Origin: Glycomyces algeriensis
GTDB taxonomy: Bacteria > Actinomycetota > Actinomycetes > Mycobacteriales > Micromonosporaceae
Assembly: GCF_027622855.1 (NCBI RefSeq)
Contig: NZ_JAPZVR010000016.1
Span: 38,622 to 102,621, forward strand
DNA length: 64,000 nucleotides
Direction of reading: 5' to 3'
Below are positions 16,858-25,208 of this stretch, piece by piece (within the stretch, counting starts at the first letter, position 1; each line of letters opens with the position of its first letter). Under the pieces are notes generated by a model. It was not told the origin of the DNA, did no database searches, and saw only the letters and a program-made list of their open reading frames with translations. Made by a program: the position numbers and the translations under genes.

Positions 16858-19800
16858 TCAGAAGAGCGAATCCTGGCCTTCGGTCTGCGGCTTCGGCTTA
16901 GACGCCTTCTTCGCAGCCTTCTTGGCTGCACTGCCTTTCAGGTGAAGTCCCTGCTTAACCTCTTCAGCGTAGCGACGCTGGTTCTCCTCAAGGAGACGGT
17001 CAAGGATCTCTTGCCGAGGCCCAGGCGCGATCGTGTACCGGTCGCCCTGACGGGTTTCGTAGTGATCATGGGCCAGCTCAGGAATCAGGTCGTCCCACCC
17101 ATAGCACCGACAGACTTCGATGTCGATCAGCCGATGAATCTCCCGCAAGTTCAAGATGTCCGCGTCAGATTTCGCCCGGTCATGAACCATGTTGTAGGTG
17201 TCAGTCAGTCCAGCCTGCCGAGCCAGCATCAGCTCACGACGCTCAGAATCCAGTCGCTCCCCCAACGCCCGCAGGACGGAAGAAAGCTCCGGCCGAGGAA
17301 GTGTATGGAATACGTCGGTTGGGCTGTAGTTCAGATCCCCCGTCCGAGTTGAGCTGTACTTGATTGACCACCAATAATGCGGGGAACTCGACAGCAGTGC
17401 AAGGAGCCCGAAATCATTTGATGCGAAGACTACAATCTTTTCATTGAAGACCTGACCGGTTTCGACCATCAACGGTAGTGCAGTCTTGCTGACTCTCGCA
17501 AGAACGATGGTCCGTTCCATGCCAGATATGGCGTCATAAAGCTCGAGAGTTGGCCTAGTGAATCTCCACCAGAATTCGCGACGCTGCCTGTTAGCATTTC
17601 CTGATCGCTCGGGCTTAACAAGTCTGACTACCTGCTCGTAACAACGCGGGTAATCCTTCGCGCGAGCTTCGGTCCAGTCGCGAAAATTTATGACCCACCG
17701 ACTGGAAGTGATACTGGGGCTCTGATTTAGATCTTGCCCGTTCAGGTACGGGAACAAAACTTCAGCGTACTTTCGCTCCTCATTGATTATTGATTTTGCA
17801 GAATCAGGATCCATCGTAAAACCTAGACCGAGAATATTCGATCCCTGAAATGCAATATCGCTGTTCGCTTCCAATCGCTCAAGCCTACCCGTGGCACGGG
17901 ACTCCAAATCGAGTGAGGAGCTGATCGCTTGCTCTACGACCGCCCGATCAAAGTAACGTTGAGAATTTTCCCCTAGCTCGAACTTAGAGGTCCAAACTAC
18001 GCAGTATTCCAAAACCGCGCTCTTCGATGGCCATGGCTCACTCTTAATCGCTGACCTGATCGCACCCCCTTCAGCCACAACTTGGTCCAGTCCAACTTCT
18101 CGGGTATCCCCTTGAGCAAGGGTATTCGTTGCAATGAGTCCCGTTTGACCGCTTGTCGACAGGAGGTCTTCAGCTCGAAGCAAGAAGTATGCGACGAGGT
18201 CAGCGCTACCTCGTGCTCCCCGGCCGATGAACTCGACCACATACTCGCGGTAGGAATATCCAAGACTTCCCCTGAGCCGCTGACCTCCCAAGAACGGCGG
18301 GTTGCCGATGACAGCATTGAACCCACCAACTTCGAAGACTTCCGGAAATACCAGCGCCCAATGGATCGGATCTCTCTCAAAGGCTCCGATCGGCTTGTCG
18401 GTTCGAAGCCATTGGGCTGCTTGGCGGTCAAGGTACTCACGAGCCTCATCGGTCTGATTACTGCCGAGATCGGCTGCAATGAGCCAGAGGTTCTCCTTGC
18501 GTCGCTCGTCCTCGTCGGCCATCGCTTCGCGTCGATTCGGGTCCTTCGAGCCTCCCGACTTAACACTCCCAGCAAGCCCAGCTCCGACCAATAGGTCCGC
18601 ATACCGGTAGACCTCAGCCGTTAGCTCTTGTGCCCGTTCGAGAAGCTCCCGCTTCATCTCCTGGTCGGTCGCGCTCTTGTCGCCGATCTCAGCGATGGCC
18701 TTTCGTGCCTCCGCAGCCTCGGCGACGATGTCTCGGACATGGGCCGTGTAGTCGAGGATCGTGCCCTCGTGCAGCCTCCGACCCTCAACAGGATCGAGGT
18801 GCATGTACTCAAGCTGCTCAACGTTCGTGATGCCGAGGAGGCTGTCCCCGCAGACCAACCGGTCATCAAGAAAGGTAAAAGGTCGGTCTTTGTCCATGGA
18901 CACCAACCAGAGCGACAGCTTGGCCATCTCGACCGCGGCCGGGTTGATGTCCGCCCCATAGAGGCAGTGCTCGATGATGAGGCGTCGGGCTTCGACCAGG
19001 TTCGGGTCCTCCCCCGCACCTTCGCTCTCGTCGCCTTCGAGGACCGCTGCGCGCGGGTCGTCCTCGATCTTCCAGGCCTCCAGCAGCCGTGCAGAGAGGA
19101 AGCGGCAAGCGGCGACCAAGAACGCGGCCGAGCCCATGGCGATGTCCGCGACCTTCAGTCCGAGAATGTCCTTGCTGCTCTTGAGCTTCCACTCACTCTC
19201 ATCAGCGGTCTGGAGCGGGCCCGGCTCATATACCAGCGGCTCAAGAGCGCCCTTCACAACCTCATCCGCAAGCTTCCTGGGCGTGTAGTGCGCCCCGGTG
19301 TTCCCGCGAAGCTCGGACTCGGTCATGTAGAGCATGTCCTTGAGGACCACCGTGGCCTGTCCGCGCAGGTCGGCGCGGATGATGCCGTAGAAGGGCAGGA
19401 GGCGTTCGGCCAGGCTGCCGTCGTTGCCGGTCACGGCCCGGAGGTCGCGCATGGCGCGTTCGGTCTGCTCGGTGTCCATGGGCGCCAGAAGCTTCGCGAT
19501 GGCGCTCGCGGAGCCGATGCCGGTCTTGCGCTGCTTCTCGAACCGTTCGTACAGCTCCGCCGCGAGCGCGTCGACGTCCCCGCTCACCGCTCGGCGCATG
19601 TCCTCGAGGTCCGTCAGGTAGACCTCGGCTTCTTTGCTCTGGCTGCCGATGAGTCCGACGACGATGTCGTCGGCCCAGCGGCCTTCCCAGGCGAGGAGGC
19701 CTTCGTAGACGTAGCCGATCTGCTCGACGCCGAGGCGGTCGAAGTTGAGTTTGCGCCATTCGCCGCGGGGTCGCTTGCCGGAGGCGAGCTGGAGTCCGTT

Positions 19801-21102
19801 GAGGGACTTGGGGGAACGCTGACGGCCGGCGCTCATCCAGACAGTGGTGACGGATTTGAGAACATTGTGGACGGTGCGGTCGTCGATGGCGAGGGGCTCG
19901 GCCATGTCGGTGAGCCAGGGATGCGTGGCCGGGTCGAAGAGGGAGCCGCCGTAGGCCGGGATGGCGAGTTCGGGGGTGTCGACGCCGCGGTGGACGGCGT
20001 TGAAGAGGGCAAGGAGCCGAAGCCAGTGGCGGTGGCTCTGTTCGAGGTGGGCTTCGCTGCCGGAGTCGGCGGTCTCGCGGAGTTGCTCCGCCGCTTCGGC
20101 AATGGAATAGGACTCGGCGTAGAGCGGGTTGTCGGCGGGGAGGAGGCGGCGTTCCTCGGCGAAGAGGAGGAAGACCAGGCGCATCATGACGGTGACCGCG
20201 CCGCGGTAGACCTCGTCGGCTTCGACGAGCCGGGTGGTGCCGTCTTCGGCGGTGACGGTGATGCCGGTGCCGTCGCGTCGCTTCTTGGCGAGGTGGGCGC
20301 GGCCGATCGCTTCGACGAGGAGTTCGACTGCCCGGCGGACCTGGACGCCGAGGGTTTCGGTGAGGTCCTCCTCCTTCTCGGCGGACTCCTTGAAGAGGGC
20401 GGGGAGCTGCTGCGCGGGTTCGTAGTCGGTGAAGCGGCGGAGGTTGAGGAGGCTGTAGAGGGCGCGGAGGACGTCCCGGTCGCCGCCTTCGGTGATGGTC
20501 TCGGTGTCGAAGACGCCGTAGGCGCTCGCGCCGTCGGCGGGGGCGTAGACGAGGGCGAGGTGCCGGCCGTCGGTGGCCATGCCGAGGTCGACCTGGTTGG
20601 CGTTGCAGAGGCGCACGAGTCGGTCGATGGGGGCGGCGGCCCAGGTCTCGCCGGGCATGCGCTTGGCGGGGTGGGTGCCGCGCGGGGTGACGAGGCCGAT
20701 GAGGCGCACGTGCTCGCCGTCGTGGAGGGTGAAGCTCGGTTCGACGGTGGTGTCGTGCTGTCCGATGTGGATCGGCGCGATGCCGTCGACGGGTTCTCCT
20801 GGGCGGGAGGCGAAGTGGAGGCCCTTGTCGCCCCAGCCGAGGAAGTCGGCGAGGATCGCGCGGAGCCAGGTGGTGAGCGCGGCGGGGTCGTCTTGCGCGA
20901 TGGACCAGTCGTTGTGGGCGTGCTTGAGCTGCTGGCGCTGCTCGGGGGTGACGGCGTCGAGTTCGGGCCAGGTGGCGGTGAGGACGGGGAGGGACAGCCA
21001 GGGGCCGTCGGTGTCGATGAGTTCGATCCAGTCCTGGTGGCCGCGGGTCCGGTCGGCTCCGGTGCGGCGCTTCCTGAACTGGCGGTTCGCGTTGCGGCTC
21101 AA
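16858..21102 (-). CDS. drmMI: DISARM adenine methyltransferase DrmMI (Eco57I-like)
   Basis: 1414 residues. An N-terminal type IIG-like region, then NTGAHYTPRKLA near 600, SAM-binding ADIAMGSAAFLVAA near 650, ADINPAAVEMAKLSLW near 705, and the catalytic NPPF near 935 of N6-adenine methylases; the C-terminal third should hold target recognition. In class 1 DISARM this enzyme marks host DNA. The start is TTG 21102 with GGGAG upstream, and TTGA overlaps the drmD stop by four bases. Composition is uneven: 26 of 60 bases are G or C at 17401-17460 versus 42 of 60 at 20281-20340. A BREX PglX or stand-alone type IIG enzyme is the alternative, but drmD adjacency and drmA/drmB nearby favour DrmMI. Confidence 0.88.
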   Translation of the reverse strand: MSRNANRQFRKRRTGADRTRGHQDWIELIDTDGPWLSLPVLTATWPELDAVTPEQRQQLKHAHNDWSIAQDDPAALTTWLRAILADFLGWGDKGLHFASRPGEPVDGIAPIHIGQHDTTVEPSFTLHDGEHVRLIGLVTPRGTHPAKRMPGETWAAAPIDRLVRLCNANQVDLGMATDGRHLALVYAPADGASAYGVFDTETITEGGDRDVLRALYSLLNLRRFTDYEPAQQLPALFKESAEKEEDLTETLGVQVRRAVELLVEAIGRAHLAKKRRDGTGITVTAEDGTTRLVEADEVYRGAVTVMMRLVFLLFAEERRLLPADNPLYAESYSIAEAAEQLRETADSGSEAHLEQSHRHWLRLLALFNAVHRGVDTPELAIPAYGGSLFDPATHPWLTDMAEPLAIDDRTVHNVLKSVTTVWMSAGRQRSPKSLNGLQLASGKRPRGEWRKLNFDRLGVEQIGYVYEGLLAWEGRWADDIVVGLIGSQSKEAEVYLTDLEDMRRAVSGDVDALAAELYERFEKQRKTGIGSASAIAKLLAPMDTEQTERAMRDLRAVTGNDGSLAERLLPFYGIIRADLRGQATVVLKDMLYMTESELRGNTGAHYTPRKLADEVVKGALEPLVYEPGPLQTADESEWKLKSSKDILGLKVADIAMGSAAFLVAACRFLSARLLEAWKIEDDPRAAVLEGDESEGAGEDPNLVEARRLIIEHCLYGADINPAAVEMAKLSLWLVSMDKDRPFTFLDDRLVCGDSLLGITNVEQLEYMHLDPVEGRRLHEGTILDYTAHVRDIVAEAAEARKAIAEIGDKSATDQEMKRELLERAQELTAEVYRYADLLVGAGLAGSVKSGGSKDPNRREAMADEDERRKENLWLIAADLGSNQTDEAREYLDRQAAQWLRTDKPIGAFERDPIHWALVFPEVFEVGGFNAVIGNPPFLGGQRLRGSLGYSYREYVVEFIGRGARGSADLVAYFLLRAEDLLSTSGQTGLIATNTLAQGDTREVGLDQVVAEGGAIRSAIKSEPWPSKSAVLEYCVVWTSKFELGENSQRYFDRAVVEQAISSSLDLESRATGRLERLEANSDIAFQGSNILGLGFTMDPDSAKSIINEERKYAEVLFPYLNGQDLNQSPSITSSRWVINFRDWTEARAKDYPRCYEQVVRLVKPERSGNANRQRREFWWRFTRPTLELYDAISGMERTIVLARVSKTALPLMVETGQVFNEKIVVFASNDFGLLALLSSSPHYWWSIKYSSTRTGDLNYSPTDVFHTLPRPELSSVLRALGERLDSERRELMLARQAGLTDTYNMVHDRAKSDADILNLREIHRLIDIEVCRCYGWDDLIPELAHDHYETRQGDRYTIAPGPRQEILDRLLEENQRRYAEEVKQGLHLKGSAAKKAAKKASKPKPQTEGQDSLF

Positions 21103-24100
21103 CGGTTCTCCCTCTCAGGGACGACGCAGACGATGGCGAGCGGGGTGCGGTGGCCGACCGGGTCGGCGTAGCGGGCGGCGACGCGGCCGACCTCGCGGTC
21201 GCGTTCGGTCTCGAGCTGCTCGAGGCGTTCGGCCCAGTGTGCCTCGTCGCGGCGGGCCTGCTGGAGTTCGAGGTCGGCGAGGCCGAACAGCTCGTTCTCG
21301 TCCGTGTCGCGGCCCCGGATGGCCGCTTCGAGGGAGGCGCGGAACTGGTCGTAGTCGGAGCGGATGCGGGCCCGCTCCTCCTCGACGCGCTTCTCGAGCT
21401 GGCGTTCCAGGGCTTCGCTGCGGGTCTTGGTGCGCCAGTCCAGCGAATCGCTGAGTCCGCGGTGGATCTCCTTGGCGTGCTCGGCGATCCGCAGCTGCGC
21501 ACCAGGCCCGGCCGCGGTGCCGCGGTCCAAGGCGCTGTCGAGGATCTCGCGGGAGCGGGTCAGGTTCTCCAAGCGGCGGAAACGGCCCGTGCGCAGGTCG
21601 AGCCAGCCGCCCACGGCCATGAGCTCCTGGTGCAGTTGCGCGGAGTCGCCGCCGGTGAGCGTGTACTTCGCGTACGCGCCCACGAAGAGGTCCTCGAGGT
21701 CGTCGGGGCCCACGACCGCGGACACCCGGTGCAGGTCCACCCGGTCGGTGCTCGCCGCGGCGCGCAGCAGCCGCGCCGACATGTCGACGAGCGGGTGCGA
21801 GAGGTGCGCGAGGACCACGTCGTCGCGGCCGCGCGCGATCAACGGATCGAAGGTGATCGGCCGCCGGTACGACTCCTGGCCTTCGGGGACGAACGGCGTG
21901 TCCAGGCCGTCGAGCGCGCGGACCCACTCGCCCGTGAGGTCGGGGACCTTGTAGAGCGTCGCGTCGCTCTCGGGGTCAGCGACCGGTTCGAGCTGCACGT
22001 TCTGGTGGGCCAGAACAAGAGCCGTGTTGACCACCTCGCGGATCCGCTCGGGGTGGAGGTGCAGCTTGTTCTGGCTCTCGGCGAACACGTCGTCGAGCTC
22101 GGCGACCTGCGCGGAGACGTCCGCAGTGGCCTTCAGCTCCCCGCGGCTCTTCCCCTTGGCGACCGCCTGGTTCGTGAGCGCGTCCACGTCCGCCACGGAG
22201 ACGTCGCCCGCGAGCCGCTTCTGGAGCGCTCCGGCGAGGACCGGGTTGACCGAGCCCAGGTCGGTCTCCATCTGGCTGACCTTCACCGCGACCCGGGCGA
22301 GGAACTCGATCTCGCCCTTGAACGCCGAATCGGGCACCGTGGCACCGGGCACGAAGTTGTAGACCTTCGGGTTCTCGCGCTGGCCGTACCGGTCGATGCG
22401 GCCGGCCCGCTGCTCGAGCTTGTTGGGGTTGAAGGGGATGTCGTAGTTGACGAGGCGGTGGCAGTGGTTCTGGAGGTCGATGCCCTCCCCCGCGGCGTCC
22501 GTGGCGAGCAGGATGCGCAGCGGGTGGGCGGCGGGGTCCGCCTGGAAGGCGAGGCGTATCTGCTCGCGGTCCTCGAGGTCCATGCCGCCGTGCAGGAGTG
22601 CGACCCGGTCGCCGCCGAAACCTTGGGAGGCGAGGAGTTCGTGGAGCCAGTGCAGGGTGTCGCGGTACTCGGTGAAGACCACGACCCGCTCGTTCGACCA
22701 CGACGCGCCGATCTTGCAGGTCTCGTCGAGGAAGGCGAGGAGGCGGGCGGCCTTGGTGTCGGGGCGGGCCGCGTGCTGGACCGCCCAGTCGCTGATCGCG
22801 GCGAGGGCCTTTCGCTCGGTCGGGTCGAGGCGCTCCTCGTACCCGGCCGAGCGGCGCAGGGTCTCGTTCTCGTACTCGAAGAGCTCGTCGTCGTCGAGGA
22901 CGGCGGCCTCGTCGTTGTACTCGTCGAAGTAGTCGGGCACGTCGTCGCTGAACGGGGCCGGTTCGGCCGGGAGTGCGCCGGCATAGGAGGCGTAGGTGTT
23001 CGCGAACGCGCGGGGGCTGGAGAGCAGGCGCTTCTTGAGCAGGAGCGTCACCAGGTCGGCCGCGGCCCGGCCGCGGCGGCCCTGCACCCGCCGGGCGCGG
23101 CGGGCGGTCGTGAACTCGCTGAAGAGCCGGTGGACCTCCAGCTCGTCGTCCGTGTACTCCAGGCGCAGGTCGCGAACCTCGCGGGACGGGAACTCGGGGT
23201 TCCCGTGCGCGTCGACGATGCTCGACTTGAGGCGGCGGATCACCACCGCCTCCTGCGCGGCGGGCGACGGCGTGACGCCGCGCGCGAAACGGGCCGGGTC
23301 GAGGATCTCCAGCAGTGCGGTGAACGACTCCGGGTAGCCGTTGTGCGGTGTGGCCGAAAGGAACAGGCGGTGCGTGAAGTGGGCGGCCAGCGCGCGGATG
23401 GTCTTCGTCTGCTGGGAGTCGACGGCGTACCGCTGCTTCGGCGCGGCGGGGGCGATGTGGTGGGCCTCGTCGAGGATGAGGAGGTCGAAGAACGGCTTGG
23501 TGTGCTCGTCGGCGTTCTTGAGGAGTTCGCCGAACAGGAGCCGGTCGGCTTTGGGGCCGCGCAGCCACGGGAGGCTGACGATGGTGTGGCGGTGGATCTC
23601 GAACGGGTTGGCGCCGCTGCCGCGCTCGCGGCGCAGATCGGTGTACGTCTGGGCGTTCACGATGGTGAAGCGGTGCCCGAAGAGGCGGAACATCTCGTCC
23701 TGCCACTTGTTGGTGAGGCCGGCCGGGCAGACGATCATGACGCGCTGCGCGCGGTGGCGCAGGATGAGTTCGGAGGCGACGAGGCCGGCTTCGACGGTCT
23801 TGCCGAGGCCCACGTCGTCGGCGAGGAGCTGGTTGACGCGGGGTGCGGTGAGGGAGCGCCAGACGGGTTCGAGCTGGTAGGTCTTGACGTCGGCGCCGGA
23901 GCGGAACGGGGCCTGGAGTTCGCGGGTGTCGAGGCGGACGAGGGCCGACCAGAGCATGGCGTCGAGGAACGCGGCGGACTGCTCGGGGCGGTCGAAGCCG
24001 TCGCGGGTGATCTCGGGCAGGCCGGAGGCGGGGAGCAGGCGGCGGCCGGGCTCGAGCTCCCAGACGAGGCGGAGGGTATCGCCGAAGCCGTCGTCCGCGA

Positions 24101-24233
24101 GGCTCGCCAACTCGACCACGGTGTCATTGCCTGCGGCGTCGACCGCGGCGACCGTCCAGCGGGAGTCCCTGACCTCGACCCGGTCCCCGACCGACGGCAC
24201 TGCGACGGACGGTGCTGCGGAAGGTGGGGTCAT
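21099..24233 (-). CDS. drmD: DISARM SNF2-family helicase DrmD
   Basis: 1044 residues, SNF2/RapA-like. Walker A DVGLGKTVEAG near 140, LDEAHH near 252, SATPHNGYPESF near 300, and helicase C motifs TDAAGEGIDLQNHCHRLVNYD near 575 and EQRAGRIDRYGQ near 610; the C-terminal 300 residues include a charged coiled-coil (EKRVEEERARIRSDY). DrmD defines class 1 DISARM. AAAGGGA precedes ATG 24233. It overlaps drmMI by four bases. Upstream, 24234-24353 carries no gene and presumably the promoter of the drmD-drmMI unit. Confidence 0.92.
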   Translation of the reverse strand: MTPPSAAPSVAVPSVGDRVEVRDSRWTVAAVDAAGNDTVVELASLADDGFGDTLRLVWELEPGRRLLPASGLPEITRDGFDRPEQSAAFLDAMLWSALVRLDTRELQAPFRSGADVKTYQLEPVWRSLTAPRVNQLLADDVGLGKTVEAGLVASELILRHRAQRVMIVCPAGLTNKWQDEMFRLFGHRFTIVNAQTYTDLRRERGSGANPFEIHRHTIVSLPWLRGPKADRLLFGELLKNADEHTKPFFDLLILDEAHHIAPAAPKQRYAVDSQQTKTIRALAAHFTHRLFLSATPHNGYPESFTALLEILDPARFARGVTPSPAAQEAVVIRRLKSSIVDAHGNPEFPSREVRDLRLEYTDDELEVHRLFSEFTTARRARRVQGRRGRAAADLVTLLLKKRLLSSPRAFANTYASYAGALPAEPAPFSDDVPDYFDEYNDEAAVLDDDELFEYENETLRRSAGYEERLDPTERKALAAISDWAVQHAARPDTKAARLLAFLDETCKIGASWSNERVVVFTEYRDTLHWLHELLASQGFGGDRVALLHGGMDLEDREQIRLAFQADPAAHPLRILLATDAAGEGIDLQNHCHRLVNYDIPFNPNKLEQRAGRIDRYGQRENPKVYNFVPGATVPDSAFKGEIEFLARVAVKVSQMETDLGSVNPVLAGALQKRLAGDVSVADVDALTNQAVAKGKSRGELKATADVSAQVAELDDVFAESQNKLHLHPERIREVVNTALVLAHQNVQLEPVADPESDATLYKVPDLTGEWVRALDGLDTPFVPEGQESYRRPITFDPLIARGRDDVVLAHLSHPLVDMSARLLRAAASTDRVDLHRVSAVVGPDDLEDLFVGAYAKYTLTGGDSAQLHQELMAVGGWLDLRTGRFRRLENLTRSREILDSALDRGTAAGPGAQLRIAEHAKEIHRGLSDSLDWRTKTRSEALERQLEKRVEEERARIRSDYDQFRASLEAAIRGRDTDENELFGLADLELQQARRDEAHWAERLEQLETERDREVGRVAARYADPVGHRTPLAIVCVVPERENR

Positions 24234-24353
24234 GGGGTTCCCTTTCCAGGCGGGTTGCGGCTCGAACCGGGACGCATGGGCTGTTTCACGAGGTTATCAA
24301 GGGTTCCTTCGCGTCACATTCTCCATCGAGGAGCGTGCCGCGCGGAGGGCGGG

Positions 24354-24614
24354 TCAGAGGTGGCGCTGCATGCTTCTGAGGAGGTGCAGCAGTTCCCGCA
24401 ACTCCTCGATCTGTTTCGGTGAGACGGGGTCCTTGGAGAAGTGCATGATCGCGTTCCTGGTGGCGGTCACCTTGTTGAGGCTGTCGACCAGTGAGGTCCG
24501 CGCGGACCATCCCAGTCGGTTCCAGTAGTGGTCGGAGGCGATGATCTTGGCGTACTGCCCGAGGGTCAGGTCGGAGGCGCTCTGCGACCGGGGCCCGTGC
24601 GATGCCGGTCCGGG
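24354..24614 (-). pseudogene. HEPN-like C-terminal domain in frame behind a TGA
   Basis: 86 codons in the same frame as the preceding gene (24615-25064), separated from it only by the TGA at 24617-24615. The sequence DLTLGQYAKIIASDHYWNRL... and VTATRNAIMHFSKDP resembles the C-terminal HEPN domain of Swt1-type and related proteins, including an Rx4H ribonuclease motif (RNAIMH). No ATG, GTG or TTG stands in front of the domain, so it cannot be translated whole by itself. It is either the remnant of a gene whose N-terminal part was lost, or it is made as a read-through extension of the upstream protein (the stop context is TGA-C). Confidence 0.6.
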
Positions 24615-25064
24615 TCAGTGGTTGCGCGCGAAGCCGGAGGTCGAGTCCTTCGTGGGGCGGAAGACCATGAAGACCCGCCGCTCCTGCTGGTCGACGAAGG
24701 TGCGCTTGGCGGCGATCGCATCGGTCGCGGTCAGGCGTCCGAGGCGGTCGGCCAGCGCGAAGAAGCCGTCGCCGGGCAGTCCCGTGTCGCCGTCGCGGAC
24801 GAGGACGGTGATCATGAGGTGCAGTCCGGTGGTCCGGGAGTGGTAGGCGGTGATGTCGTCGCAGAGCCTCCCGATCCGCTCGAGGGCGTCGCTGTCGGGC
24901 TCGAACGGGCTGCCGAGTTCGCGGTGGAGGTCGTCGTAGGAGAGCGTCGCGCCCTGGGAGGCGTACCGCTTGAGCACCTGCAGTCCGGGTTCGATGAGGG
25001 CGGCGTCCTTGGAGGCGGCGTCGTTGGAGGCAGCGTCGTCGAGAGTGGAGTCGTCGTGCGTCAT
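24615..25064 (-). CDS. Small protein of unknown family, paralogue of the 8200-8574 gene
   Basis: 149 residues from ATG 25064. A repetitive acidic N-terminus (DDAASNDAASKDAA) precedes a domain shared with the 8200-8574 product: LKRYASQGATLSYDDLHREL, IGRLCDDITAYHS, DTGLPGDGFFALADRLGRL and AKRTFVDQ. It lies upstream of drmD on the same strand, with the HEPN-like segment directly behind its stop. Function unknown; duplication at both ends of the locus suggests it belongs to the island. The RBS is weak (AGCAGG, 10 bases off), so the exact start is uncertain. Confidence 0.7.
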   Translation of the reverse strand: MTHDDSTLDDAASNDAASKDAALIEPGLQVLKRYASQGATLSYDDLHRELGSPFEPDSDALERIGRLCDDITAYHSRTTGLHLMITVLVRDGDTGLPGDGFFALADRLGRLTATDAIAAKRTFVDQQERRVFMVFRPTKDSTSGFARNH

Positions 25065-25161
25065 GTCGGGCCTGCTTCTCAGAGAATGCGATCGGACCCG
25101 ATGAGGGGATGGCCTCGACCGTAACACGGTCGCCCCGTCCAGTACCCGGCTTCGACTCGGC

Positions 25162-25197
25162 GGAGGCGGGGCGGGCCTTGCGGCCCGCCCCGCCTCC
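25162..25197 (-). terminator. Perfect 16-bp stem hairpin
   Basis: GGAGGCGGGGCGGGCC and GGCCCGCCCCGCCTCC around loop TTGC, 12 bases past the stop of the CBM2-DUF6055 gene. Very strong terminator; it also separates the defence island from the flanking genes. Confidence 0.75.
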
Positions 25198-25208
25198 TGT
25201 TCCCCAGG

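Noticed and set aside
16858..21102. BREX PglX or stand-alone type IIG enzyme instead of DrmMI
   Set aside because: No BREX genes (brxL, pglZ, brxC) are present, while drmD overlaps it and drmA/drmB lie downstream in DISARM order.
18628..24422. Very long open frames on the plus strand opposite drmMI and drmD (847 and 1090 codons)
   Set aside because: Composition is Val/Gly/Glu/Arg-biased as expected for the antisense of high-GC codons, with no family motifs or ribosome binding sites; the minus-strand genes carry full catalytic motifs.
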